A stretch of 64,000 bases of DNA, from assembly GCA_027531145.1 (NCBI GenBank), contig JAPZRF010000034.1:1-64000 (forward strand), read 5' to 3'. The notes beneath the pieces were generated by a model. The model had not been told where the DNA came from and made no database searches. It saw nothing but the letters and a program-made list of their open reading frames with translations. Source of the stretch: Brevundimonas sp. (GTDB lineage: Bacteria; Pseudomonadota; Alphaproteobacteria; Caulobacterales; Caulobacteraceae). Shown piece by piece: positions 8,470 through 17,682 of this stretch (positions within the stretch are counted from its first letter, which is position 1; each line of letters opens with the position of its first letter). The position numbers and the translations under genes are program-made.

Positions 8470-8976
8470 TCAGGGGGCGGTCGCCCCGCTCCAGCTCAGC
8501 TGCACGGAGGTGCGTGCGCCGTCGGGCGAGGCGACCACGGACAGGGTGGCTCCGGACTGCGGATGGGCGGCACCATAGGCTTGGGTGTCGCCCTGGGCCA
8601 TGGCCATGGTCGGGGCGAGGCCGGCCGCCTCGGCCCGGGCCCGATAGAAGGCGATGACCTCCTCCGCCGGGGCCTCCGTGGTGAACACCATCAGGCCGCC
8701 GGCGGCACCGTCGGCCTCGCTGAGGGTGGCCTGCTCGATCTCGGCGCCGGGGTAGGTCGCGGCGAAGGCCGGACCGGCGCTGTCCTCCGCCAGGGTGTCG
8801 GTGCCGGTGGGGGTTGCGGTCGTTACCGGGGCGGCGGTTGAGGCGGCCGGAGCAGCGGGCTCTGACATGGTGTCCGGTGCCCCCGCCGCCTCGGCGCGCG
8901 ACCCCGACTCGCTGCAGCCGGCGATCCCGAGGCTGACGAGCGCAAGACCGGCGGCGAGGGACGACAGGCGAGGCAT
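8470..8976 (-). CDS. Hypothetical lipoprotein
   Basis: A 168-residue protein with a lipoprotein signal (LVSLGIAGC, lipidation at Cys21 or so), followed by an Ala/Thr/Pro-rich linker to about residue 80. The C-terminal domain contains FTTEAPAEEVIAFYRARAEAAGL, a pattern common in small secreted alphaproteobacterial proteins of unknown function. ATG 8976 is preceded by AGGAA and starts the signal peptide; the longer track start is unsupported. It converges on aguB with a 23-nt gap. No function is assigned. Confidence 0.7.
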   Translation of the reverse strand: MPRLSSLAAGLALVSLGIAGCSESGSRAEAAGAPDTMSEPAAPAASTAAPVTTATPTGTDTLAEDSAGPAFAATYPGAEIEQATLSEADGAAGGLMVFTTEAPAEEVIAFYRARAEAAGLAPTMAMAQGDTQAYGAAHPQSGATLSVVASPDGARTSVQLSWSGATAP

Positions 8977-9289
8977 GAGCTTTCCTGACACGGGCGAGCC
9001 GCTGTCTTGGCGCCCGGCTGTGGCGCTCACAAGGCGCCCGCAAGGCGAGATGCCTCAGCCGGTGGGGGCCTCGACCTCGTGACCCCGGGCCGGGGGCCGT
9101 TCGGCGGGCTTTCCGGTCTGTGCGCCTGACGCCGCGTCACTTTGTCCTTCGGGGCGTCGGCCGCGGGAACGGCGCTCTCCTTAGCCCTGAAAGCCGGCGG
9201 ACCGCCGCACCGGTTCCCGAAAGGACGAAGGCCCGATCCGCAGGGGCGGACCGGGCCAGACCGTGCTCAGGTGTCTTCAGACCGGAAGG
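8977..9289. other. Intergenic region between lipoprotein gene and deoxyhypusine-synthase-like gene
   Basis: This 313-nt stretch holds the promoter side of the lipoprotein gene and, at its right end, the terminator of the minus-strand polyamine gene. No convincing ORF or RNA gene is seen. Confidence 0.5.
9222..9257 (-). terminator. Terminator of the deoxyhypusine-synthase-like gene
   Basis: On the minus strand a 12-bp stem with one mismatch (GGCCCGGTCCGC / GCGGATCGGGCC) and a 4-nt loop is followed by TTCGTCCTTTC. It lies about 33 nt beyond the stop codon. Confidence 0.7.
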
Positions 9290-10345
9290 TCAGGCCGTCT
9301 CGAACAGCGCCTGCCAGCGGCGCGGGGCGCGGCCCTTCCAGGCCCCGCGGTGGTAGGCGTCCGAGCCGATCAGCGGCACCACGGTCGTCGCCTCGGCGAA
9401 CACCATCTGCTCGTAGGTGGTCGAGACCTTGCCCCAGGAGGCGGCTTCCTTGAGCGTCGAGGACGAGCAGGCGCCGTCGCGCACGTCGGCCACGGTGATC
9501 TGCACCGCGTACTTGTGCATGTCGGCCTCGATGCCGAGGATCTCGGCGCAGACGACGGTGTCCTGGGCGAAGTTCTTCGGCACCCCGCCGCCGACCATGA
9601 ACAGGCCCGTCGTGCCGGCGGCGATCTTGATATCGGTCAGTTCGCGGAAGTCGGCGATGGCGTCGAGCATCATGTAGGGTTGGCCGGCGGCGGCCCGCTC
9701 CTTCTGGTGCTTGACCAGGCCGAAGCCGGCCGAGGAGTCGACGAAGGCCGGGCAGAAGATCGGCACGCCCAGTTCGTAGGCGGTCTGGATCAGGCTGCCT
9801 TCCTTCTTCGCGTTACCTTCCGACAGCCACTTGCCCATCTCCCGGATGAACTCGCGCGAGGAGTAGCCGCGCGGCTCAAGGCGGTTGGCGATCTCGTAGA
9901 TGGTGTGATCGCAGGCCTGGAGCTCTTCCTCGTCGATGTAGGTGTCGTAGATCCGGTCGATGTAGTTGTCGCGCAGGACGTTGTCGTCGACCGGGCCGGC
10001 GGCCTGGTAGTGCTTGAAGCCGAGGGCTTCAAAGAAATCCATGTCGACGATCGAGGCACCGGTGGCGACCACGGCGTCGATCATGCCGAACTTCACCATG
10101 TCCCGGTACACATGCATGCAGCCGCCGGCCGAGGTCGAGCCGGCGAGGATCAGCCACGGCGAGCAGTCCTTGTCCTCGATCGCCATGTTGAAGATGTCGG
10201 CGGCGCGCGCGGTGTCGCGGCTCGAGAACGACATCTTGCGCATCGAGTCGATGATCGGGCGGGCGTCGAAGGACGTGATGTCCACGTGCTCGACGGTGTT
10301 CTGAAGCAGCTGGGCCTTCATGTTCGATTGAACCGGAGCGTTCAT
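9290..10345 (-). CDS. Deoxyhypusine synthase family protein, probable polyamine (homospermidine-type) synthase
   Basis: A 351-residue enzyme of the deoxyhypusine synthase (DHS) fold, which uses NAD to move an aminobutyl group from a polyamine donor. The catalytic Lys is recognisable in EAASWGKVS (Lys306), matching the SWGK of eukaryotic DHS. LAGSTSAGG, GGGVPKN and an FVDSSAGF stretch are further family features. Bacteria lack eIF5A, and bacterial members are thought to make homospermidine or a related polyamine. The neighbouring decarboxylase and agu genes support that here. It follows the decarboxylase gene on the same strand, with a terminator-like hairpin between them. The exact product is inferred. 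Confidence 0.85.
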   Translation of the reverse strand: MNAPVQSNMKAQLLQNTVEHVDITSFDARPIIDSMRKMSFSSRDTARAADIFNMAIEDKDCSPWLILAGSTSAGGCMHVYRDMVKFGMIDAVVATGASIVDMDFFEALGFKHYQAAGPVDDNVLRDNYIDRIYDTYIDEEELQACDHTIYEIANRLEPRGYSSREFIREMGKWLSEGNAKKEGSLIQTAYELGVPIFCPAFVDSSAGFGLVKHQKERAAAGQPYMMLDAIADFRELTDIKIAAGTTGLFMVGGGVPKNFAQDTVVCAEILGIEADMHKYAVQITVADVRDGACSSSTLKEAASWGKVSTTYEQMVFAEATTVVPLIGSDAYHRGAWKGRAPRRWQALFETA

Positions 10346-10381
10346 CTCGCGGGTTTCCCTTTGGGTTGAGCGCCCGTCGTC

Positions 10382-10421
10382 AGAAAGAAGCAGCGGCCCG
10401 GACGGAGCGACGGGCCGCTGC
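10382..10421 (-). terminator. Terminator or attenuator between decarboxylase and DHS-like genes
   Basis: A perfect 11-bp stem (GCAGCGGCCCG / CGGGCCGCTGC) with a 10-nt loop lies just after the decarboxylase stop on the minus strand and is followed by TTCTTTCTG. It would end, or partly end, transcription before the DHS-like gene. Confidence 0.8.
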
Positions 10422-10445
10422 GGATTACAACGCCTGAATGACGAT

Positions 10446-11711
10446 TCAGCGGCGACGCGACTTGCGCTGCCCCGCCTTGCCCTTCGGACGCGACAGGCGA
10501 ACCACCTTGCGAGCCTGCTCCTCCGCCGTGGTGCGCACGGTCGGGATGGAGCGCGGCGCGAGGCCGTAGAGCGAGGCCATGGGCGCGTCCTCGACCATGG
10601 CGATCTCGTGCTCGCCGTAGCCGTTGAAGCCCGTGGTCATGGCCACGCCATAGGCACCGAGCATGCCGATCTCGATGAAGTCGCCCTCACGCACATCGGC
10701 CGGCAGGTAGAACGGCCCCGGCATGTGGTCGATCGAGTCGCAGGTCGGCCCGTAGAAGCGGAACGGCTTCAGCTCGCTCGCGGCGTCGCCCTCACGCACC
10801 AGCTTGGTGGGGAAGGGCCAGCGCGAGTGGGTGGCGTCGAACAGGGCCCCGTAGGAGCCGTCGTTCAGGTACAGGGCGTCGCCCTTGCGCAGCTCGACGC
10901 ACGCCAGCACCGAGGAGCTCTCGGCCACGAGGGCTCGACCGGGCTCGCACCAGAGCTCGGTCGTTTCCGACACGGGCATCTCGGCGAAGCCGCGGTGAAT
11001 GGCGTCGGCGTACTCCCGCAGGTCCGGCGGGACCATGCCCGGATAGACCGACGGGAAGCCGCCGCCGACATCGACGATGTCGACGAACACGCCGGCCTTG
11101 CGGATGGCGCGTCCGACCTGGGCCATGGCCGCCTCATAGGCCGAGGGGCGCATGCACTGGCTGCCGACGTGGAAGCTTACGCCCATCAGCCCGTCCCTGA
11201 CCGCCTGGCGCGTGGCCAGCAGCAGGGCCGGGGCCTGGTCCACTGGGACGCCGAACTTGCCCGACAGGGTGTAGGCCGCGCCATCCGCCGAGACGGCCAC
11301 GCGCACGATCAGGTTCAGATCGGCGGCGCCGCCCGTGGCCTCGACGATCTTGGCCAGCTCTTGGACGCAGTCGAGCGAGAAGGTCCGGACGCCGTGGTCG
11401 AAATAGGCGCGGGTGATGGCCGTCCGGCTCTTGACCGGGTGCATGAAGGCGATGCGCGCCTCCGGCAGCACCGAGCGCGCCAGCTCGATCTCGGCGATCG
11501 AGGCGGCGTCAAAGCCGGTCACGCCCGCCTCGACCAGAGTCTCGATGACCCAGCGCGACGGGTTCGCCTTCACCGCATAGAAGACCTCGGCCTTCAGATT
11601 ATCCTGGAACCAGCGCGCCGCTACGGAAACGGAGCGCGGCCGCACAAGCGCGACGGGACGCTCCGGAGACCGCTCACGGACCAGGTCCAGGGGAAGCTGG
11701 TACGTGCGCAA
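10446..11711 (-). CDS. Ornithine/lysine decarboxylase, PLP fold III
   Basis: A 421-residue alanine-racemase-fold decarboxylase that makes putrescine from ornithine, or cadaverine from lysine. The PLP lysine is in FYAVKANP (Lys48); HVGSQ, VDVGGGFP, CEPGRALVAES and the active-site Cys324 in GPTCDSIDHMPG mark the ornithine-decarboxylase group. The basic C-terminal tail (KGKAGQRKSRRR) is unusual. The start is TTG 11711, giving MRTYQLPLDLV; no better in-frame start is seen. With aguAB this gives the cell two routes to putrescine. Discrimination between ornithine and lysine cannot be made by eye. Confidence 0.88.
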   Translation of the reverse strand: MRTYQLPLDLVRERSPERPVALVRPRSVSVAARWFQDNLKAEVFYAVKANPSRWVIETLVEAGVTGFDAASIAEIELARSVLPEARIAFMHPVKSRTAITRAYFDHGVRTFSLDCVQELAKIVEATGGAADLNLIVRVAVSADGAAYTLSGKFGVPVDQAPALLLATRQAVRDGLMGVSFHVGSQCMRPSAYEAAMAQVGRAIRKAGVFVDIVDVGGGFPSVYPGMVPPDLREYADAIHRGFAEMPVSETTELWCEPGRALVAESSSVLACVELRKGDALYLNDGSYGALFDATHSRWPFPTKLVREGDAASELKPFRFYGPTCDSIDHMPGPFYLPADVREGDFIEIGMLGAYGVAMTTGFNGYGEHEIAMVEDAPMASLYGLAPRSIPTVRTTAEEQARKVVRLSRPKGKAGQRKSRRR

Positions 11712-11944
11712 CTCACGTAACCCCCTGATAGTTGTTGAACCCAGACCCGGCGTTAGCGGCGCAGATTGGACCTACGGGGTCCGCCGGAAGCGGGCGATAT
11801 GAGGTCATCGGGCCGTCATGTAAAGCGGTAATTTCAGGGCGGAGCTTGCGTCGCGGCGGCTTGCTGCGGCGACATGGAGGTTATAGGTTAACGCTCCGCA
11901 AAAACGCTGCGACCCTGACGCGGCGCTGTCTCCGGGGAACGTCC

Positions 11945-14788
11945 ATGCGTCTGACCGCCAAAGCCATCACCCTCGCCGCCGCGCTCGCCATCGCCGCGCC
12001 GCATGCCGCGCCGGCCCTGGCCGCCTCGCCGGCGGTGCAGGTCGCCACCGGCCAGGAGCCGCAGGCGGCGCCGGTGTCGGAGCTGATCGCCGGAATCAAC
12101 ATCCCGTACGAGAGCTTCACCCTCGACAACGGCCTGCGCGTGATCGTGCACACCGACCGCTCCTCGCCGATCGTGGCGGTGTCGGTCTGGTACAACGTCG
12201 GCTCCAAGGACGAGCCGCAGGGCCGCACGGGCTTCGCCCACCTGTTCGAGCACCTGATGTTCTCCGGCTCGGAGAACGCCCCGGGCAGCTACCTCACCCG
12301 CCTCGTCGGCATGGGTGCCACCGACCTCAACGGCACCACCCACTTCGACCGCACCAACTACTTCCAGACCGTCGCCACCCCGGCGCTGGAGCAGGTGCTG
12401 TTCCTGGAGAGCGACCGCATGGGTCATCTGCTCGGAGCCCTGACCCAGGAGCAGCTCGATACCCAGCGAAGCGTGGTGCAGAACGAGAAGCGCCAGAACG
12501 ATAACCAGCCCTATGGTCTTGTGCAGTATGCCCGGCTGGAAGCGCTTTTCCCGGCGGGCCACCCCTACCGCCACTCCACCATCGGCTCGATGGCCGATCT
12601 GGGTGCCGCCTCGCTGGATGACGTCCGGACGTGGTTCATCGACAACTACGGCCCGAACAACGCCGTTCTGGTGCTGGCCGGCGACGTTGACGCCGCCACC
12701 GCGCGCACCCTGGTCGAGCGCCACTTCGGCCCGATCCCGCGCGGCCCGCAGAACATCCCGGCCCAGGCGGCCGTGCCGACCCTCGAGGCACCGGTCAGCC
12801 GGGTGATGCGCGACCGCGTCGCCAATGTCCGCGTCCAGCGCACCTGGACCGGCCCCGGCCTGCTGGACGCCGACGCCATTCCGCTCGCGGTCGGCGCTTC
12901 GGTGCTCGGCGGCCTCTTCAGCTCGCGCCTCGACAGCGCCCTGGTGCGGGGCGACCAGAGCGCCGTGTCGGTCTTTGCGTCGTACCAGACGTTCCAGCGC
13001 GTCGGCTTCTTTGACATCACCGTCATCGTGAAGCCGGGGCAGGACGCCGACGCCGTCGCCGTCCGGGCCGAACAGGTGCTGGCCGAGTTTCTCGCCGAAG
13101 GCCCGACCGAGGACGAGGTGCGGCGCGTCGCCATCCAGGAGGTGGCCCAGCGTCTGAACGGCCTGGAGCAGGTCGGCGGCTTCGGCGGCCGCGCCACGGT
13201 ACTGGCCGAGGGCACCCTCTATGCCGACGATCCGGCCTTCTACCAGCGCCAGCTGCGCGCCTACGCCGAGGTCACCCCGGCCCGGGTCCGTGAGGCCATG
13301 AACCGTTGGCTGAGCCGTCCGGTGTTCGCCCTCAAGGTCGAGCCGGGCGAGCGCGAGCCCTATGTCGAGGCCCAGGCCGCCCCGAGCGGCCAGCAGGCGG
13401 GCGCTGCGCCGCCGGATTATACCCCGACCGCCCGTCCGGCCATGCCGGGCCTCGGTTTGGTGGTCGATCTGGACTTCCCGGCGGTGGAGCGCGCCACCCT
13501 GTCGAACGGTATCAAGGTGGTGTTCAGCCAGGCGGCGGCGACCCCGACCACCCGCGTGGCGGTCGAGTTCAACGTCGGCTGGGCCGCCGACCCGGTCGAT
13601 CGTCTGGGTCTCCAGGCCCTGATGCTTGACGCCATGACCGAGAACGCGGGCGGGCTCGACGCCCTGGCTCTGGCCGAGACGCGCGAGCGTCTGGGCGCCA
13701 GCATCAACGCCGGCGCCTCGCTGGATCGCACCGTCGTCAGCCTGACGGCCCTGTCGCCGAACCTGGCCCCGTCGCTGGATCTGCTGGCCAGGGTCATCCG
13801 TCAGCCGGACTTCATCCCGGCCGAGGTCGACCGGCTGCGCGCCCAGCTACTGTCGCGAATCGCCGGCGAGATGTCCTCGCCCGGCGGGCTCGGCTCGCGC
13901 GCCCTGTGGGCGGCCCTCTACGGCGAGGGCTCGGCCTACGGCCGTCCGACCAGCGGTCTCGGCGAGGCGGATGACGTCCGCGCCCTCACGGTCAATGACC
14001 TGGAGGCCTTCCACCAGTCGTGGATCCGCCCGGACAATGCGACCATCTATGTGGTCTCGGACCGGCCGCTGGCCGAGATGACCGCGGCGCTGGAGGCGGA
14101 GTTCGGCGACTGGAACGCTCCGGCCGTCCCGCGCGGCGAGAAGGCCCGGGCGGCCCCGGCCCCGGTGACGTCGCGCATCATCCTCGTCGACCGGCCCCAG
14201 TCGCCGCAGTCGCTGATCCTCGGCGGCCAGGTGCTCGGCCTGACCGGCAGCGATGACCGCCTCGTGCTCAACGCCTCGCTCGAGGTGCTCGGCACCGGCT
14301 TCTCGTCGCGGATCAACACCGACCTGCGCGAGACGCGCGGCTGGTCCTACGGGGCCCGCAGCGCCGCGACCGGGGTCGAGGGACCGCTGCCCTATGTGAT
14401 CAATGCGCCGGTCCAGGCCGACCGAACGGGCGACTCAATCGCCTCCCTGATCGCCGTGCATCAGGCCTATCTCGGGACCGAAGGCGCGACGGAGCAGGAA
14501 CTGCAGCGCATCGCCGAGGCCGGTTCGCGCCGTCTCGCCGGCCAGTTCGAGACGGCCCAGGCCGTGCTCGACACCCTGCGCAGCAACGCCCTGTTCGGCC
14601 GTTCGGACACCTATTGGGAAGAGGCGGGGGCGCGCTTCCGCGGGCTGAGCCGCGAGGCGCTCGACGGGTCTGTGCGGGGCCGCATCGACCCGACCCGCTT
14701 CGTCTGGGTCGTGGTCGGCGACGCCCAGATCGTCCGTCCGCAGCTGGAGCAGCTCGGCCTGCCGGTCGAGGTCCGCTCGAACCGCTAA
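11945..14788 (+). CDS. Secreted M16 (insulinase/pitrilysin-like) zinc metallopeptidase
   Basis: A 947-residue tandem M16 protease. A signal peptide covers roughly residues 1-28 (AIAAPHAAPALAAS). The first M16 domain carries the inverted zinc motif HLFEH (His99, Glu102, His103). The C-terminal half, from about residue 490 (ERATLSNGIKVVFSQ), repeats the fold without the metal motif, as is normal for this two-domain type. ETRGWSYGARS matches the substrate-closing R/Y region. It probably degrades peptides in the periplasm. ATG 11945 is chosen because it begins the signal peptide. It is divergent from the decarboxylase gene and monocistronic. Confidence 0.9.
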   Translation: MRLTAKAITLAAALAIAAPHAAPALAASPAVQVATGQEPQAAPVSELIAGINIPYESFTLDNGLRVIVHTDRSSPIVAVSVWYNVGSKDEPQGRTGFAHLFEHLMFSGSENAPGSYLTRLVGMGATDLNGTTHFDRTNYFQTVATPALEQVLFLESDRMGHLLGALTQEQLDTQRSVVQNEKRQNDNQPYGLVQYARLEALFPAGHPYRHSTIGSMADLGAASLDDVRTWFIDNYGPNNAVLVLAGDVDAATARTLVERHFGPIPRGPQNIPAQAAVPTLEAPVSRVMRDRVANVRVQRTWTGPGLLDADAIPLAVGASVLGGLFSSRLDSALVRGDQSAVSVFASYQTFQRVGFFDITVIVKPGQDADAVAVRAEQVLAEFLAEGPTEDEVRRVAIQEVAQRLNGLEQVGGFGGRATVLAEGTLYADDPAFYQRQLRAYAEVTPARVREAMNRWLSRPVFALKVEPGEREPYVEAQAAPSGQQAGAAPPDYTPTARPAMPGLGLVVDLDFPAVERATLSNGIKVVFSQAAATPTTRVAVEFNVGWAADPVDRLGLQALMLDAMTENAGGLDALALAETRERLGASINAGASLDRTVVSLTALSPNLAPSLDLLARVIRQPDFIPAEVDRLRAQLLSRIAGEMSSPGGLGSRALWAALYGEGSAYGRPTSGLGEADDVRALTVNDLEAFHQSWIRPDNATIYVVSDRPLAEMTAALEAEFGDWNAPAVPRGEKARAAPAPVTSRIILVDRPQSPQSLILGGQVLGLTGSDDRLVLNASLEVLGTGFSSRINTDLRETRGWSYGARSAATGVEGPLPYVINAPVQADRTGDSIASLIAVHQAYLGTEGATEQELQRIAEAGSRRLAGQFETAQAVLDTLRSNALFGRSDTYWEEAGARFRGLSREALDGSVRGRIDPTRFVWVVVGDAQIVRPQLEQLGLPVEVRSNR

Positions 14789-14917
14789 GCCTGACCGGTT
14801 GAGGTGGGTTCGCCCCGCGAATCCACCGGGGCCGTGACCCAGGTTCCCGCCTGAAACCGAACCGAGATCCGGGCCCGGCTGGACCTCGTCGAGGCCAACC
14901 GATTTCGGTCCGGGTTC
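14789..14917. repeat. Dispersed ~125-bp repeat, copy 1
   Basis: Begins GCCTGACCGGTTGAGGTGG directly after the M16 stop and matches 31795-31919 along its length by eye, at roughly two thirds identity. Both copies share the GCCTGAyCGGTTGAG start, a GCCGTGA block near position 45 and an ACCGArATCCG block near position 75. Function is unknown. Confidence 0.55.
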
Positions 14918-14918
14918 C

Positions 14919-14962
14919 GCCGCCCGGCCGGGCGGCGCGCTGGACGCCGCCCGGCCGGGTGT
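14919..14962. repeat. G/C-rich nested palindrome
   Basis: GCCGCCCGGCCGGGCGGC is a perfect palindrome, and its core recurs 16 nt later (CGCCCGGCCGGG), so several alternative hairpins can form. It lies between the M16 gene and the PhnC start and may terminate M16 transcription, although no T tract follows. Confidence 0.45.
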
Positions 14963-15036
14963 GCGATTAGGGCTTGCCCGGAGGGGCCCTCCCGGGCCCG
15001 CCGGGCGCGCCCCGTCAACGGCCGAACGCGCGACTG

Positions 15037-15831
15037 ATGACCTCCTCTCCCGCCCTGGCGTCCGTCAGGGACGTCTCCAAGACCTTCGGCTCCCGCAAGG
15101 CCCTCGACGGTGTCTCCCTGGAGGTCGCCGCCGGAGAAATGGTGGCCCTGATCGGGCCCTCCGGGTCCGGCAAGTCGACCCTGCTGCGCTCGATCACCGG
15201 GCTGCAGACCATCGATGCAGGTGCCGGCGTGATCGAGGTGTTCGGCGAGGCCGTGCAGAAGAACGGCCGGCTGACCGGTCAGGCCCGCGCCGCGCGGCGC
15301 CGCGTCGGCATGATCTTCCAGCAGTTCAACCTGGTGGGACGACTCAGCCTGTTCACCAACGTCATGCTTGGCGCGCTCGGGCGCCTGCCGGCGTGGCGGG
15401 GCCTGCTGGGCCAGTGGCCAGGCGAGGATCGCCGTCGCGCCATGGCTGCCCTGCATCGGGTCGGCGTCTCCGACTATGCGGCGCAGCGGGCCAACACCCT
15501 CTCCGGCGGCCAGCAACAGCGAGGGGCCATCGCCCGGGCCCTCGTCCAGGGGGCCCGCGGCATCGTCGCCGACGAGCCGGTCGCCTCGCTGGACCCGGTG
15601 TCGGCGCGCCGCGTCATGGAGCTGCTGGTCGAGCTGAACCGGCGTGATGGTCTCGGGGTCATAGTCACCCTGCACCAGGTCGACTACGCCCTGCGCTACT
15701 GCGATCGCGTCGTGGCGCTGAAGGCGGGCAAGGTCGTGTACGACGGCCCCTCGACCCGCCTCGACACCCGCATCCTCATCGATATCTACGGCCCCGAATA
15801 CGAAGACGCCTTCTGGGAGACCAAGTCATGA
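15037..15831 (+). CDS. phnC: Phosphonate/phosphate ABC transporter ATP-binding protein PhnC
   Basis: A 264-residue ABC ATPase. Walker A is GPSGSGKST, the Q-loop is IFQQFNLV, the signature is LSGGQQQR and Walker B is GIVADEPVASLDP. The QQFNLVGRLSLFTNVMLG region is typical of the PhnC branch. ATG 15037 is used; no clear Shine-Dalgarno precedes it, and a TTG 63 nt upstream is an alternative. It opens a tightly overlapped operon with the binding protein and permease. The phosphonate C-P lyase genes are absent, so it may import phosphate or phosphite rather than phosphonates. Confidence 0.88.
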   Translation: MTSSPALASVRDVSKTFGSRKALDGVSLEVAAGEMVALIGPSGSGKSTLLRSITGLQTIDAGAGVIEVFGEAVQKNGRLTGQARAARRRVGMIFQQFNLVGRLSLFTNVMLGALGRLPAWRGLLGQWPGEDRRRAMAALHRVGVSDYAAQRANTLSGGQQQRGAIARALVQGARGIVADEPVASLDPVSARRVMELLVELNRRDGLGVIVTLHQVDYALRYCDRVVALKAGKVVYDGPSTRLDTRILIDIYGPEYEDAFWETKS

Positions 15832-16832
15832 GCCGCCCGATCCTGTCCCGTCGTCTCCTTGGCGGCCTCGTCGGTGCCGCCCTGCTCGGCCTGGCCGGCT
15901 GTGGCCCGGCCGGCGAGCGCACGCCCGCCGGCGCGCCCGACAAGCTGGTGTTCTCGATCCTTTCGGCCGAAGGCCAGGCCTCGGCCGGCCCGATGTGGGC
16001 CCCGCTGCTGGAGGACATGTCCGAGGCCATCGGCGTGCCGGTCGAGCCCTACTTCGGCTCGAACTACACCATTCTGGTGGAAGCCATGCGCGGCGGTCAG
16101 ACCCATGTCGCCTGGTTCTCGGCCAAGCCGGCGATCGAAGCGATCGATCGCGCCGGGGCCGAGGTGGTGGCCCGCACGGTCGATCTGGAGGGTCGCGACA
16201 GCTACCGGTCAACCCTGATCGTCAAGGTCGGCTCGGGCATCACGCTCGACGACGTGCTGGCCTGCGGCAAGCGCCATGACTTCGGCATCGGCGACGCCCA
16301 GTCGACCTCGGGCACGCTCGCGCCGATGACCTTCCTGTTCAACCCGCGCGGCATCGACCCGAACCAGTGCTTCGCCACGGTGCGTGCAGCCAACCACCAG
16401 GCCAATGCCTTCTCCGTCGCCAACGGCCTGGTCGATGTGGCCACCTCCAACACGGTCAATACCGTCTTCCTCGAGCGCCAGAATCCGCAGATCGCGGCCC
16501 AGCTACAGGACATCTGGGAATCGCCGCCGATCCCCGAGTCCGGTATCCTCGTGCGCGGCGACCTCGATCCGGCCCTGAAGGCGCGCATTCGCACCTTCTT
16601 CATCACCTATGGCCAGGGCGAAGGTGCCGAGGCCGAGCGGCAGCGGGAGATCCTGCGCGGGCTGAACTACTCGCAATTCCGGGCCGCCGACGGCTCGTAC
16701 CTCGATCCGGTGCGCGAGATGGCGGCTGATCAGGCGCTGGTCGAGGCGCGGGCCGCTGGCGACACGGCCGCCGTGGCTGCCGCCGAGGCCGAACTGACCC
16801 GTCTGCGCGCCGGCCGAGAGGTCCAGCCTTGA
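15828..16832 (+). CDS. phnD: Phosphonate/phosphate ABC transporter substrate-binding lipoprotein PhnD
   Basis: A 334-residue periplasmic binding protein tethered by a lipoprotein signal (ALLGLAGC). Family features are VEPYFGSNYTILVEAMRGG, VAWFSAKPAIEA and a DAQSTSGTLAP ligand-loop region typical of PhnD/PtxB proteins (usually DPxSTSG). The ATG overlaps the phnC stop by 4 nt, indicating translational coupling. The C terminus ends in an Ala/Glu-rich helix. The ligand may be phosphate, phosphite or a phosphonate and cannot be fixed by eye. Confidence 0.88.
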   Translation: MSRPILSRRLLGGLVGAALLGLAGCGPAGERTPAGAPDKLVFSILSAEGQASAGPMWAPLLEDMSEAIGVPVEPYFGSNYTILVEAMRGGQTHVAWFSAKPAIEAIDRAGAEVVARTVDLEGRDSYRSTLIVKVGSGITLDDVLACGKRHDFGIGDAQSTSGTLAPMTFLFNPRGIDPNQCFATVRAANHQANAFSVANGLVDVATSNTVNTVFLERQNPQIAAQLQDIWESPPIPESGILVRGDLDPALKARIRTFFITYGQGEGAEAERQREILRGLNYSQFRAADGSYLDPVREMAADQALVEARAAGDTAAVAAAEAELTRLRAGREVQP

Positions 16833-17647
16833 GTGCCGCTGCGGGCCCGATCCGCGACGCCGGCGTGCCGCCGCCGCCGCGCCGGGGCCTCGTCGCCTGG
16901 GCCATGGACGTCCTGATCTGGGGCGGCGTGGCGGCGCTGCTGGTCTGGAGCGTCGAGGCGGTCGATCTCGGCAACCTGAGCCGGCTGGTGACCAATTCGG
17001 CCAACATCCGGACCTTCGCCGCCGACCTGCTGCGCCCGGACTTCAGCGACTGGCGCCTGTTCGTCGAGAAGATGTGGGAGACGGTCCAGATCGCCCTGTG
17101 GGGCACCTTTCTGGCCGTCTTCCTCGGCATTCCGATGGGCCTGGCCGCCGCCCGCAACATCGCCCCCGTCTGGCTGGTACAGCCGGTGCGCTGGGTGATG
17201 AACCTGCTGCGCTCGGTACCTGACCTGGTGATGGGCCTGCTGTTCGTGGTCGCCGTCGGGCTCGGGCCGCTGGCCGGGGTGCTGGCGATCACCCTGAACA
17301 CGGCCGGCGTGCTGGCCAAGCTGTTCTCCGAAGCGGTCGAGTCGATCGACAAGGGGCCGGTCGAGGGTGTGCGCGCCACCGGCGGCTCGCGCCTACAGGA
17401 GATTGTCTGGGGGGTCATTCCCCAGGTGGCACCGCTGTGGACCAGCTTCGCCCTTTACCGCTTCGAGTCCAACAGCCGCTCGGCCACCGTGCTGGGCCTG
17501 ATCGGGGCCGGGGGGATCGGCCAGGTCCTGTTCGACCGTATGAATGCCTTTGATTTCCGCGCGGTATCGGCCGTGGTCATCGTCGTGGTGATCGCCGTGA
17601 CCCTGATCGATCTGCTGTCACAGGCCATGCGTAAACGTCTACTCTAA
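16829..17647 (+). CDS. phnE: Phosphonate/phosphate ABC transporter permease PhnE
   Basis: A 272-residue inner-membrane permease with about six hydrophobic segments. The EAA coupling loop that contacts PhnC reads EGVRATGGSRLQEIVWGVIPQ, and YRFESNSRSATVLGLIGAGGIG is the conserved PhnE block. It begins at TTG 16829, overlapping the phnD stop by 4 nt; no other start fits the frame without losing the overlap. It completes the PhnCDE transporter. Confidence 0.88.
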   Translation: MSAAAGPIRDAGVPPPPRRGLVAWAMDVLIWGGVAALLVWSVEAVDLGNLSRLVTNSANIRTFAADLLRPDFSDWRLFVEKMWETVQIALWGTFLAVFLGIPMGLAAARNIAPVWLVQPVRWVMNLLRSVPDLVMGLLFVVAVGLGPLAGVLAITLNTAGVLAKLFSEAVESIDKGPVEGVRATGGSRLQEIVWGVIPQVAPLWTSFALYRFESNSRSATVLGLIGAGGIGQVLFDRMNAFDFRAVSAVVIVVVIAVTLIDLLSQAMRKRLL

Positions 17648-17682
17648 CAGGTCCAGCCTCTGGACGACCGGGAGATCCCATC

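Noticed and set aside
11712-11944. speF-type leader RNA upstream of the ornithine/lysine decarboxylase
   Set aside because: The gap is too short and shared with the divergent M16 leader; no conserved structure could be traced by eye.
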